Origin: Leptotrichia sp. oral taxon 223
Lineage (GTDB): Bacteria; Fusobacteriota; Fusobacteriia; Fusobacteriales; Leptotrichiaceae
Direction: 5' to 3'
DNA: 64,000 bases
Assembly: GCF_013394795.1 (NCBI RefSeq)
Contig: NZ_JABXYU010000001.1
Coordinates: 1,116,001-1,180,000 of the forward strand
The notes under the pieces were generated by a model. It was not told the origin of the DNA. It worked only from the letters and a program-made list of their open reading frames with translations, and ran no database searches. The position numbers were made by a program, and so were the translations under genes. Positions 28,424 to 37,147 of the stretch are shown one piece after another; the stretch's first letter is position 1; each line of letters starts with the position of its first letter.

Positions 28424-28965
28424 AAAAAATCAAATTTAATTCTTAAGTATCCATATAAGAGATTCTTATTCAGAATTTGAAAAACTGCTTATTGTTAATA
28501 TATGTTTTTCATAATTTTATGTTTTTTCTTTTTATATAAGCAAGGGAAATCAGTCGCCATTTCCCTTGCAACCCTGGCTCGTCTAAGCATTTTTTTGAAA
28601 CAAAAACGAAACTCGCTGACGCTCAGACAATCGTTTTCATTCCAAAAAAATCACGACATTCTATATTAAATCATAAAGATTATCATATTTAAGTTTTAGG
28701 CTTTTACATTTTAAAAATACTAAATAAGCAAAATTTCGTTAAAGGAAAAATAACTGTCTGAGCGTAGTTTTACGAAGCGAGTTTTATTTTTTCTTTATAA
28801 GAAAGTTTTGCGTAAGCGGGGTTGTAAGGGCATGGCGTCTGATGCCCTTACGTTACAAAAAAATTGAATAAAAAATATAAAAAACTATTATTAATCATAA
28901 TACTTATAAATAAAATTATAAAAGTCTTTAAGATGGATACTTGACGATAAAATTTAATTAAAGGA
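28424..28965. repeat. Structured intergenic element, copy A
   Basis: A noncoding block bounded by imperfect inverted repeats: AAGTATCCAT near 28443 and ATGGATACTT near 28932, with further matching outward. Inside are hairpin 1 (28540-28569: 11-bp stem GCAAGGGAAAT, loop CAGTCGCC), a GTCTAAGCA motif, an inverted pair around the CTGTCTGAGCG and CGAGTTT motifs (28610-28630 and 28755-28785), and hairpin 2 (28824-28851: 10-bp stem GTAAGGGCAT, loop GGCGTCTG). No ORF. Related copies lie at 55196-55536 and 63486-63630. Could be a nonautonomous mobile element or a structured RNA family. Confidence 0.65.
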
Positions 28966-29070
28966 TATTTTAATAGTTAATAGATTGTATAATAGTATAA
29001 TCTTGTAAAAAAAGTTTTAATCCCGTAAATTTTCTGATTTCTACTATTTAAAATGAGAAATAGTATAAAA
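28950..29070 (+). repeat. Dispersed repeat 2, copy 1
   Basis: About 120 bases sharing most positions with 63772-63893, from AAATTTAATTAAAGGATATT through GATTTCTACTATTTAAA. A hairpin TACTATTT/AAATAGTA closes the 3' part (29042-29065). No ORF. It abuts structured element copy A and also occurs downstream of copy C. Confidence 0.7.
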
Positions 29071-29130
29071 TTCCTTCTTTAATTTTACTACATTTTTTCT
29101 ATTATATAATATTCATCCAACCTCTTCAAT

Positions 29131-29174
29131 AAAAAAATAAAGTACCCATCTAAATTTTCAAGGCACTTTATTTT
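29131..29174 (-). terminator. Terminator of the amidase gene
   Basis: On the minus strand AAAATAAAGTGCC pairs with GGGTACTTTATT and is followed by a T-run. It is 26 bases past the stop codon. Confidence 0.8.
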
Positions 29175-29199
29175 ATAATTCTATTTCAAATCATTAAAA

Positions 29200-29949
29200 T
29201 TATTTTTCTCTTAAATATTTTTCAATACCGTTTACCATTCCATTTACCATCTTTTCCTGATATTCCGGTGTTGACATTTTTCTGTCCTCTTCTGGATTTG
29301 ACATAAATCCAAATTCAATCAGCGTATTTGTAACTTTGGACCAGTTTGTTCCTGTCAAGTCGTCACGGTAGGATACTCCACGGTTTTTGGCTCCTGTCGC
29401 TTTTACGTATTCTGATAATATGTCACGTGAAAATTTGTCGCTGGATTTTTGGACACTTTTTGTGTATGGATTTTTTGGTGAAGAAGTCAAAACTGTGGCT
29501 CCCTGTGTTGAGGAATTGTTGATTCCATCAGCGTGAAGTCTTATATAAAGAGTACATCCTGCGTTATTTGTCTTGATTGCACGCTCCTTATTACTGATAT
29601 TCACATCATGTGTTTCACGTACCATAAATACCTTGTAACCTTTATCTTGCAATGCTTTTCTTAATTTCAATCCAACTTCAAGTGTAAGCTGATATTCATA
29701 TTTTTTTGTTGCTACTCCTCTTGTCCCAGATGAAACTTTTGGCTTTTTCTTTGATGAACCTGGTGCAACTTCTTCAAGCCCTGGATTTCCTTTAAGCTGA
29801 TGTCCTGGATCTATGCAGATTAATTCTCCACTATTACTTCTAGCTGCACTCCCGCTGCCAGCCTCAGCTTTTACTGGAACAACTGCCGCTGCACTTATTA
29901 TCAGCATTGACATTACTTTTTTCATTATATTGATCATTCCTTCTGTCAT
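29200..29949 (-). CDS. N-acetylmuramoyl-L-alanine amidase (Amidase_3)
   Basis: A 249-residue exported zinc amidase that cuts the bond between MurNAc and the stem peptide. A signal peptide covers about residues 8-29 (MKKVMSMLIISAAAVVPVKA). The catalytic domain has the zinc ligands in order: DPGH near 47-50, Glu in KKYEYQLTLEVG, RLHADG, and the catalytic Glu in LIEFGFMSNPEED. The first ATG is kept because AGGAGG is spaced correctly for it. It stands alone with its own terminator. Confidence 0.92.
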   Translation of the reverse strand: MTEGMINIMKKVMSMLIISAAAVVPVKAEAGSGSAARSNSGELICIDPGHQLKGNPGLEEVAPGSSKKKPKVSSGTRGVATKKYEYQLTLEVGLKLRKALQDKGYKVFMVRETHDVNISNKERAIKTNNAGCTLYIRLHADGINNSSTQGATVLTSSPKNPYTKSVQKSSDKFSRDILSEYVKATGAKNRGVSYRDDLTGTNWSKVTNTLIEFGFMSNPEEDRKMSTPEYQEKMVNGMVNGIEKYLREK

Positions 29950-30141
29950 AATTTTCCTCCTAACATTTCTTTTTCATTTCAAGTTTAGCATATAATTTTG
30001 TAATTGGCAATTATATTTTAATTAAATTTTTAAAAAATACACTTGTTTTTTTTCAAAATCAGGCTATCATATTATTAACAGAATGATTTTAAAAATTTTT
30101 ATACAGTAAATAAACATTTAAATTTATAGGAGGTTTTCATT

Positions 30142-31617
30142 ATGATTTCTTTCATTTTAGCAATAGTTGCTCTTATTTTAGGTTATGCATTTTACAGTAA
30201 ATTTGTAGAAAAAGTTTTTGGAATAGAACCTGACAGAATACCGCCTTCAATCGAATACTACGATGGTGTTGACTATGTGCAAGTTAGCACTCCAAAAGCA
30301 TTTTTGATTCAATTTCTGAATATTGCGGGAACAGGACCAATTTTTGGAGCTATCGCAGGGGCTTTGTGGGGGCCAGCCGCATTTTTGTGGATTGTTTTTG
30401 GATGTATATTTGGAGGGGCAGTTCACGATTTCTTGATTGGAATGCTTTCACTTAGAGACAAGGGGAGCAGCATTGGTGAACTCGTAGGACAAAATCTGGG
30501 CGTTGTAATGCAGCAGATTATGAGAGTTTTTTCAATTGTATTGCTTCTTTTAGTTGGAGTAGTATTTATAAAATCGCCTGCCGACATTCTTCATAATTTG
30601 ATTCCAGGCGTAAGCGCCATGACTTTTACAATTATTATAATTGCTTATTACATTTTGGCGACAATTCTCCCACTTGATAAAATCATTGCCAAAATTTACC
30701 CAATCTTTGGTTTTGCATTATTATTTATGGCGATTGGTATTGGGACAATGTTAATTTACGGACAATTTAAAGGTGCTTTTGCAATTCCTGAAATTACTGA
30801 AATTTTTAAAGGAAATCCGCATCCTAAAGGAACTTCAATGTTTCCCTACTTATTTATTTCAATAGCCTGCGGTGCAGTAAGCGGGTTCCACGCTACTCAA
30901 TCCCCAATGGTTGCACGTTGCTTAAAAAATGAAACTGAAGGAAGAAAAGTTTTTTATGGCGCTATGATTGCAGAAGGTGTTGTTGCGTTGGTATGGGCTG
31001 CCGCTGCGATGACTGTGTTTGGTGGAATTAAAGAACTTGCCGCTGCCGGAACTCCTGCGGTTGTTGTAAATAAGGCATCTATTCAGTTGCTTGGTGTATT
31101 TGGGGCGTTTCTAGCTGTACTAGGTGTTGTTGCTTGTCCTATTACTTCGGGAGATACTGCCTTTAGAGGTTCACGGTTAATTATTGCCGACATTTTCAAA
31201 ATTAAGCAAAGTCCAATAAAAAATAGATTTTTAATCGCAATACCTTTATTTATCATTGGTATTTATTTAACAACTATCGACTTTAACGTTATTTGGAGAT
31301 ATTTTGCATGGGCAAATCAAACTTTGGCGGCGGTTTCATTATGGACTGCAACAGTATGGCTTGTTAAAAAAGGAAAATCATTCTTATTCGCATTAATTCC
31401 TTCAATGTTTATGACAATGGTTGTTACAACCTATATTGTAATTGCTCCAGAAGGCTTTGTAAGATTTTTTAAGAATGTGCCTGTTCACACTATTGAATTT
31501 TATGGTATTTTAATCGCAAGTGTTGTTACTATTATCTGTACAGCATTATTATTTAACTACAAGCATCATTTACATGAAAATTCTCACCATGCTGAACGTT
31601 TAAACGTTGCAAAATGA
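30142..31617 (+). CDS. cstA: Carbon starvation protein CstA family transporter
   Basis: A 491-residue membrane protein with many hydrophobic helices. Signature segments include the N-terminal FGIEPDRIPPSIEYYDGVDY and QFLNIAGTGPIFGAIAGALW, then ACGAVSGFHATQSPMVAR and VACPITSGDTAFRGSRLI. The family imports pyruvate or peptides. This is the short form. An AGGAGG site precedes the ATG, and a strong terminator follows. Confidence 0.93.
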   Translation: MISFILAIVALILGYAFYSKFVEKVFGIEPDRIPPSIEYYDGVDYVQVSTPKAFLIQFLNIAGTGPIFGAIAGALWGPAAFLWIVFGCIFGGAVHDFLIGMLSLRDKGSSIGELVGQNLGVVMQQIMRVFSIVLLLLVGVVFIKSPADILHNLIPGVSAMTFTIIIIAYYILATILPLDKIIAKIYPIFGFALLFMAIGIGTMLIYGQFKGAFAIPEITEIFKGNPHPKGTSMFPYLFISIACGAVSGFHATQSPMVARCLKNETEGRKVFYGAMIAEGVVALVWAAAAMTVFGGIKELAAAGTPAVVVNKASIQLLGVFGAFLAVLGVVACPITSGDTAFRGSRLIIADIFKIKQSPIKNRFLIAIPLFIIGIYLTTIDFNVIWRYFAWANQTLAAVSLWTATVWLVKKGKSFLFALIPSMFMTMVVTTYIVIAPEGFVRFFKNVPVHTIEFYGILIASVVTIICTALLFNYKHHLHENSHHAERLNVAK

Positions 31618-31637
31618 ATAGGCTAAGTAAAAAAATT

Positions 31638-31684
31638 CAGTCAAACAAAGTTTTATTCAGGATTCTTTGTTTGACTGTTTTTTT
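31638..31684. terminator. Strong bidirectional terminator
   Basis: CAGTCAAACAAAG and CTTTGTTTGACTG form a perfect 13-bp stem with T-runs on both strands. It lies between the convergent cstA gene and the next minus-strand gene. Confidence 0.92.
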
Positions 31685-31694
31685 ATATTGTCTA

Positions 31695-32336
31695 TTATTT
31701 CAAGGGATTCCAGCTTCTTTCAACGTTTTTTTGCATTTCATTTACATTTTGAGGCGAACCTTCAACACTTATTAAATAAATCTTTCCATTATATCCAATA
31801 TAGTTACTTATCCAACTCTTTCCAGAAATTCTTTTAACTTTTACCTGTTTACCTTTATACCCATTTATTATAATATTCCTCATTTCAAGGTTATCTCTTG
31901 TATGCCCAGCATTCAAAAGTCCATTATATTGGTTTTTTGTCACTTCATCTACTAAATCTATCAAATTATTATTTTTATTATTCAAATAAATTATATCAAG
32001 CGTGTAAATATCAAATCCATCTCTTGTAATTTGCATAGTTGTTTTACCTGAATCTGCATCTACAAACATTTTCCATCCTCTTGGAAAATCAATAAATCCA
32101 ACAGTTTTATTTCCAAATCTGCCATTTTTCAAACTTTCTTGTGATTTTTCAAAAAGTTCTGATTTTTGTTTTTTCATCTCATTTAATTTTTTCTTTCCAG
32201 TTTCAGTTGTTATATCCGTTACGCAAGTCAGTTCACCCTTCGGAATATAACAGCCTTTTTTGCTATTTGTTGCAGCATTTGAAATAATCACAATTCCAAA
32301 ATTTATCAATAAAATTATTAAATTTATTTTTTTCAT
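31695..32336 (-). CDS. Exported protein of unknown function (PsbP/DcrB-like fold possible)
   Basis: A 213-residue protein with a signal peptide (MKKINLIILLINFGIVIISNA). The mature part is beta-rich: GFIDFPRGWKMFVDADSGKT followed by TMQITRDGFDIYTLDIIYLN and an end with strands. This resembles PsbP/DcrB-type proteins, but I cannot name a family with confidence. Two Cys (CYIPKGELTC) near the mature N-terminus could pair. Confidence 0.55.
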   Translation of the reverse strand: MKKINLIILLINFGIVIISNAATNSKKGCYIPKGELTCVTDITTETGKKKLNEMKKQKSELFEKSQESLKNGRFGNKTVGFIDFPRGWKMFVDADSGKTTMQITRDGFDIYTLDIIYLNNKNNNLIDLVDEVTKNQYNGLLNAGHTRDNLEMRNIIINGYKGKQVKVKRISGKSWISNYIGYNGKIYLISVEGSPQNVNEMQKNVERSWNPLK

Positions 32337-32470
32337 TTCGATACCTCCTTTCCTATTTTAAAAAAATATGGCAATTTTAGTTTAAAACATAACTAGAAAG
32401 TTTCTTTTTACATATTTTTATTCTCATTTTTAAGTGGATTGACTACAATTCCCACTTTATTTTTCATAAA

Positions 32471-34015
32471 TTAATACTCTGAACATTTTATAATCAGCCG
32501 CAGTATAAAAATTACAATTCCAAATATCATCCAGAAATTTGACTTTTTTCTTTTATAAGTTTCTTCCTTTATATTTCTGCCTTTAGAATTTTTTTCTATA
32601 AAATATATCAAATCGTTATCGTATTCAATTTCATAATTTTTTTCTGAAATTTTATTGCCCGTATATTCTCCCATTTCTTCCAGAAAATCCTGTGCATCTC
32701 TTATTGCTTCTCTCCTAAGTTCAATCAATCCTGTTTCATTTAATATTTTAAATGCCCATTCCTTTGATTTGTTTCCATTTTCCTGTCTATTATTGTAATA
32801 TATCATATCACTAATTGCAGAAGCATATTTCATATTAGCAGCTTTTTCATATATCTTGTATGCTTCCTCTTCACTTTTTCCAAATTCTTTACTGCATTCA
32901 TAAAGTATCCCAAGTTCATAAATAGATTTTGCATTTCCCAGTTCCTGCCCAATTTTATACCATTTTTCAGCTTCTTTCTCATTTTCTTCAACCGTATCAA
33001 AATATTTCCCAAGTTCATAAGCCGCCTCTTTCACTCCCAGAGAGTATGCCTTTCCATACATATCTTTGGCTTTTTCTCCATTACCTGCAACATAATATGA
33101 TTTTGCAAGTAACAAATATCCTCTTTCATTATACTGTGTTGCTTCAAGAAACAATTTTTGAGCATTTCCATAATCTTTCTTTTCCAAAAGTTCATTTCCC
33201 TGATTAATCAGTTCCACGTATTTTCTGTCTTTTTCATTTCCGAGCATAAATTCAATATTCTTGATTATTTCAGAATTCAATCCCATAATTTGCTTTTCAT
33301 TTAACAATTTTTCCTGCCATTCTAGTATTTTTTCTCTTTTATTCTGCTTAAAGTAAATTCTTACAAGATTGTATATTAATTCAGCATTTTTTGTATCAGC
33401 AATTTTTAAATAAATACTTTCTGCTTCTTCATAATCCTTCTTTTCTTCAGCAATTTTTCCTAGCCTAATTATCGAATTAATTTCGCCATTTTTTGCACCC
33501 TCGTTATACCAGTCCTGTGCAAGTCCATCATTTTCCGCTCCCTCTTCAATCATTCCAAGATAATAAGCTGCTTCTTTTACTCCATCATTATACGCAAAAT
33601 TGAACATATTAATCGCATTTTGTATATCCTTTTTACAATAATAATAAAATTTACCCAGCTCATAATTCCCTCTCATCTTCAATCCTGCTGCTCTTTCCAG
33701 CTCTTTCTTCGCCCTCTCAAAATTTCCCAGAATTATACTTTGATGTGCAAAAAAAATACTTTTCTGATACTCTTCATTTCTTTCTTCTTCATTTCCTTCA
33801 TAATTTTGTGAATAATCCACTTCAACAATATCATCTATTGAAACAACCCTATGCCCAAATCTATCCACATTATCTGATTCCTCTTCATTTTCCCTGTTTT
33901 CTTCTTTTCTCGAAAAATCATCAAATTCATACATTTTTTTACGATTTCTAAAATTCATTATTATCAAAATTACAATTCCAATAACTACGATTAATACCGA
34001 TATTAATATTTCCAT
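32471..34015 (-). CDS. Membrane-anchored Sel1/TPR-repeat protein
   Basis: A 514-residue protein with an N-terminal membrane helix (MEILISVLIVVIGIVILIIM), an acidic linker, and then about ten Sel1-like or TPR repeats (for example NAQKLFLEATQYNERGYLLL and KEAAYELGKYFDTVEENEKE). A second hydrophobic segment is at the C-terminus (FWMIFGIVIFILRLII). Such repeats build protein-binding solenoids. The partner is unknown. Confidence 0.75.
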   Translation of the reverse strand: MEILISVLIVVIGIVILIIMNFRNRKKMYEFDDFSRKEENRENEEESDNVDRFGHRVVSIDDIVEVDYSQNYEGNEEERNEEYQKSIFFAHQSIILGNFERAKKELERAAGLKMRGNYELGKFYYYCKKDIQNAINMFNFAYNDGVKEAAYYLGMIEEGAENDGLAQDWYNEGAKNGEINSIIRLGKIAEEKKDYEEAESIYLKIADTKNAELIYNLVRIYFKQNKREKILEWQEKLLNEKQIMGLNSEIIKNIEFMLGNEKDRKYVELINQGNELLEKKDYGNAQKLFLEATQYNERGYLLLAKSYYVAGNGEKAKDMYGKAYSLGVKEAAYELGKYFDTVEENEKEAEKWYKIGQELGNAKSIYELGILYECSKEFGKSEEEAYKIYEKAANMKYASAISDMIYYNNRQENGNKSKEWAFKILNETGLIELRREAIRDAQDFLEEMGEYTGNKISEKNYEIEYDNDLIYFIEKNSKGRNIKEETYKRKKSNFWMIFGIVIFILRLIIKCSEY

Positions 34016-34216
34016 ATTTTATCTTCTACTCCTGCCATCTCAACTTATTATTTCTCTTTTCTCCTGCACTCGCTGTTATATTTACGATTTTATCCATTAT
34101 CTTAAACATTATCAATTCAAAATCTATTTTTATCATTCAATGTAAATATGTCCAATATAACGCTCATTATTTTTTTAGTTTGTCGCAATATATTATACAA
34201 TCTATGTTATATTTTT

Positions 34217-35347
34217 CTAAAACTTATTTTTATCTTTTATCCGACAATTTTCATCATATTCATGATTTTTATCTTTTATTTTCACAACTTCTTTTCCATT
34301 TTCATCTTTTTCTTTAAAAATTCTGAATGTCTTGTAATCTGCACCTTCTAATATTCTGCCATCACAATAAATGTTTTTCTTATCTCTCGCATAAAATGTA
34401 TAATCTTCTCCAACTTTAATCAAATTAAACGACTTTCTATCTGCCTCCATTTTTATTGGCATTATATATTCCAAATTTGGATACAAAAAATAAATATTGC
34501 TTTTATCCCTTGCATAGCCGTTCCCAATAACTTCAAATGTCTTTGCATCTGCCTCTTCAAATTTTATAAATTTATCATATCCATATAAATAATAAACATT
34601 GTTTTTATCTTTTATAAATTTGTAATCAAAAGGTTTAAACGTTTTATTGTCCATTTGGGATAATTCTTCAAATGTAAATTCGTATTTAACTAACGGATAA
34701 AGATTTAAAAAATATAATTTCCCATTATTTTCAGTAAATATTAAATTATATCTTAAATTATCTGCAATAACTTTAAAATTTTTAGGAGTAATTCCCTTTA
34801 TTTCTTTTATTCCAAAATCAATTAAATATCTATTATGTGAATCTGCTGTAAACGAGTTAACAAAATAAACTTTATTTTTATCCTTTACTAAATTTTTAGA
34901 CACGCTCTCAAAAGTTTCATAATCTACATTTAATATTTCACTAAAAAAAACGCTATGATTATACCCATATACAACATATATTTTTTTATCATATTTTAGA
35001 AAATAAAAATTACTATTTTTTACATTACTTGAAATTAATTTAAATTTTTTTATATCGTATTCTTCTTTATCTATTTTCAATTTTCCTGAATCACTTGAAA
35101 GTTTGTAAACAGGTTCTGATGTATCATAAGCATTTTTTTCAGATTTTATCGTTCTGCTTCCTAAAAAATATATATTCTGACTATCAACAGCAATTTTATT
35201 ATTCAAAATCCTAAAACTTCCTATATCTGCTCTCAAAACTTCCTTACCATCATAAAAAACTTTCCCGTCTTTCACAACATATTCTGAAAATGTTAAATTC
35301 CTAATTAAAAATAATAGCATTAATATTTTCAATAACCGCTTTTTCAT
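34217..35347 (-). CDS. Exported DKNYY-repeat protein
   Basis: A 376-residue protein with a signal peptide (MKKRLLKILMLLFLIRNLTF). It has repeated units built on (K/R)DK.N(V/I)Y(Y/F), for example KDKNNVYYLYG, RDKSNIYFLYP and RDKKNIYCDG, spaced about 40-60 residues apart with ADAKTFEV-like linkers. This is the DKNYY family pattern. It is common in host-associated fusobacteria; the function is unknown. Confidence 0.75.
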   Translation of the reverse strand: MKKRLLKILMLLFLIRNLTFSEYVVKDGKVFYDGKEVLRADIGSFRILNNKIAVDSQNIYFLGSRTIKSEKNAYDTSEPVYKLSSDSGKLKIDKEEYDIKKFKLISSNVKNSNFYFLKYDKKIYVVYGYNHSVFFSEILNVDYETFESVSKNLVKDKNKVYFVNSFTADSHNRYLIDFGIKEIKGITPKNFKVIADNLRYNLIFTENNGKLYFLNLYPLVKYEFTFEELSQMDNKTFKPFDYKFIKDKNNVYYLYGYDKFIKFEEADAKTFEVIGNGYARDKSNIYFLYPNLEYIMPIKMEADRKSFNLIKVGEDYTFYARDKKNIYCDGRILEGADYKTFRIFKEKDENGKEVVKIKDKNHEYDENCRIKDKNKF

Positions 35348-35389
35348 TCAAACCTCCTTTTGCAAATCAGTATAGTTTCAAACATTTAC

Positions 35390-36013
35390 TCATATATTTA
35401 TCACATCATATTTCCTCATATTCTCATATTCATAAGACTGATTAATACCATTCATAAATATATCTCTACTTTCCACATCTTCCGTCAAATTCTCTTTCAA
35501 AAGCATCTTTAGTTCCAAATCATTAACCACACTTCTTTTCATTGCTGATAAATAATTATTTCTACTGATATTTTGCCAATTTACACACATTCCAAGACTT
35601 CTTATCAACATCTGATCCAGCCAAATCCTAGTCGTTCTTCCATTTCCCTCATAAAACGGATGCATTATATTCATCTCAACATATTTTTCAATTATTTCTT
35701 CAAAAGTATTTTCAGGCATTTTAGAAACTGTCTTTAAATTATCTTCAAGATACATCGCACGACAAAACACAGTATCGCCTTTCCGAATATCATGTTCCCG
35801 TATTTTTCCTGCAGTTCCATAACATTCCTGAAACAAATACCTATGTATTTCCTTCAAGCCTTCAAAAGTTCCCACTTGAATTTTTTTCAATATCCCATTA
35901 TCAAATAACTCTTTTGCCCTTTTTTTACTCAAAAATTCTTCATTATCTTGTGAAACTAACCTTTTTAAAATTTTGTCACTTTCATTTTCCCAAATGTATT
36001 TATTATTTACCAT
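35390..36013 (-). CDS. fic: Fic protein, probable class III auto-inhibited AMP transferase
   Basis: A 207-residue protein with the Fic active-site loop HPFYEGNGRTTRI at 118-130 (catalytic His118, nucleotide-binding Asn124 and Arg126). The C-terminus carries SYEYEN (193-198), matching the (S/T)xxxE(G/N) inhibitory motif that class III Fic proteins hold in their last helix, with Glu197 as inhibitory residue. These enzymes AMPylate target proteins and are switched by self-inhibition. There is no adjacent antitoxin gene, as expected if the inhibitor is built in. Confidence 0.88.
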   Translation of the reverse strand: MVNNKYIWENESDKILKRLVSQDNEEFLSKKRAKELFDNGILKKIQVGTFEGLKEIHRYLFQECYGTAGKIREHDIRKGDTVFCRAMYLEDNLKTVSKMPENTFEEIIEKYVEMNIMHPFYEGNGRTTRIWLDQMLIRSLGMCVNWQNISRNNYLSAMKRSVVNDLELKMLLKENLTEDVESRDIFMNGINQSYEYENMRKYDVINI

Positions 36014-36097
36014 TTGCTTTTCCTGCTTTCATAAAATTGTTTTTTATTTTTATAAATAATTTTTTTTAATTTCAACATTTCTTTTTTATTTTATCAT

Positions 36098-36125
36098 AAC
36101 AAAATCATTTAAACAATATTTTGTT
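36098..36125. promoter_or_regulatory. Inverted repeat upstream of the controller gene
   Basis: AACAAAAT (36098-36105) and ATTTTGTT (36118-36125) are perfect inverted repeats 12 bases apart in the fic-controller gap. It could be an operator for the HTH protein or a hairpin. Confidence 0.4.
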
Positions 36126-36166
36126 TTAGTAACTTATTGTATTCAAAATTAGAACAAAAAATTTGA

Positions 36167-36172
36167 TATAAT
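36167..36172 (+). promoter_or_regulatory. -10 element of the controller gene
   Basis: TATAAT with only a weak -35 (TTCAAA at 19 bases, or none). The predicted start near 36179 leaves a very short leader, reminiscent of the short or leaderless mRNAs of restriction controller genes. Confidence 0.5.
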
Positions 36173-36192
36173 AAATTTTAATGGAGGTGTCT

Positions 36193-36420
36193 ATGGATAT
36201 TGTAAAAGTATTTGGAGACAATGTAAAAATTTACAGAAAAAAATTACAATTGTCTCAAGAAAAACTTGCAGAAAAAGCTCATTTACATAGAACTTATATT
36301 AGTGCTATAGAATGTTACAAAAGAAGTATTTCTCTTGAAAATATACAGAGAATTGCAGACGCACTAGAAATTGAAACTTATAAATTATTTTTGGAGTGTG
36401 ATAAAAATGAGAATAAATAA
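36193..36420 (+). CDS. XRE-family regulator, probable restriction controller (C) protein
   Basis: A 75-residue DNA-binding protein made of one helix-turn-helix domain: FGDNVKIYRKKLQLSQEKLA, EKAHLHRTYISAIECYKRSI, then SLENIQRIADALEIETYKLF. The size and domain match C proteins of type II restriction systems. The start at 36193 is chosen because GGAGG lies just upstream, inside what an earlier ATG would translate. It overlaps the nuclease gene by 14 bases, so the two are coupled. Confidence 0.85.
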   Translation: MDIVKVFGDNVKIYRKKLQLSQEKLAEKAHLHRTYISAIECYKRSISLENIQRIADALEIETYKLFLECDKNENK

Positions 36421-37144
36421 TGAAACTATTGGAATTTGCTGTGAAATTGCTATTTCTGATTATTTTGGAATAAAAGTAGATAAAAATTATAGAAAACGTG
36501 GAAATGAAGAAATTGAAAAAAGTTTAATTTCAATTATCAAACATACTTTTAACATTAATTCTATTCCAAAACCCGTAAAATTAATATCAGCCAAACAAAA
36601 TAAAATAGATATTAAATTAGAAAATAATCAAACATTATCTGTGAAATCTAATAAAAAAGAACTAGGAAAAGCAGCCCCACAAGTAATAGGACAACCTTCC
36701 AGTAGAACATTTTTTGAAAAAATATCGTAATATAATATTGGAATAACTAATTCAATTTTTTGTAACAACAATTTTAAAAATTTAGAATATCGAAAAACAT
36801 TATTCAAAAATTTAGTTTTTTTCTCACCAGAAAAATTAATAAAAATCTACTGGGAACATCTTTTTGAAGCTGACTATTTAATTTGTTTTTTTAATATCCT
36901 AGATAAAAATAATAATATTACTGATAATCCTGAAAGTATATGTCTAACTAAAGAAAGCTTACCACCTTTGGATAAAAATGATTTTTCCTTTACACGAACT
37001 ATTGAAAATTGGAATGAAAGCAATACAATAAAATACAAAAAAATTTCAATAGGTGAATTTCAAATACACAATAATAGAGATAATTTTAAATTTCGATTCA
37101 ATTTTAATGGACTTTTAAAAGCTGGTTTAATTGCAAAAAGATAA
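36407..37144 (+). pseudogene. Type II restriction endonuclease gene with an internal stop codon
   Basis: One continuous frame of 246 codons from ATG 36407 (GGAG site 10 bases upstream) to TAA 37142-37144, broken by an in-frame TAA at 36728-36730 (codon 108). The part before the stop contains a PD-(D/E)XK-like pattern (KIDIKLENNQTLSVKSNKK) and GKAAPQVIGQPSSRTFFEK. After the stop the frame reads sensibly (YNIGITNSIFCNNNFK to NGLLKAGLIAKR). The context of controller plus two methyltransferases makes a restriction enzyme the best reading. It is probably inactive through a nonsense mutation. Confidence 0.75.
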
Positions 37145-37147
37145 TTT

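Noticed and set aside
29035-29070. TTTCTACTATTT segment resembling a Cas12a CRISPR repeat
   Set aside because: Only two copies exist, 35 kb apart, with no spacer array. The stem is TACTATTT/AAATAGTA, not the TCTAC/GTAGA stem of Cas12a repeats, and no cas gene is present.
36371-36730. Complete 119-residue gene reading of the restriction frame
   Set aside because: The ATG at 36371 lies inside the controller gene without a ribosome site, and the frame continues sensibly after the TAA for another 137 codons. A nonsense-interrupted longer gene is the better model.
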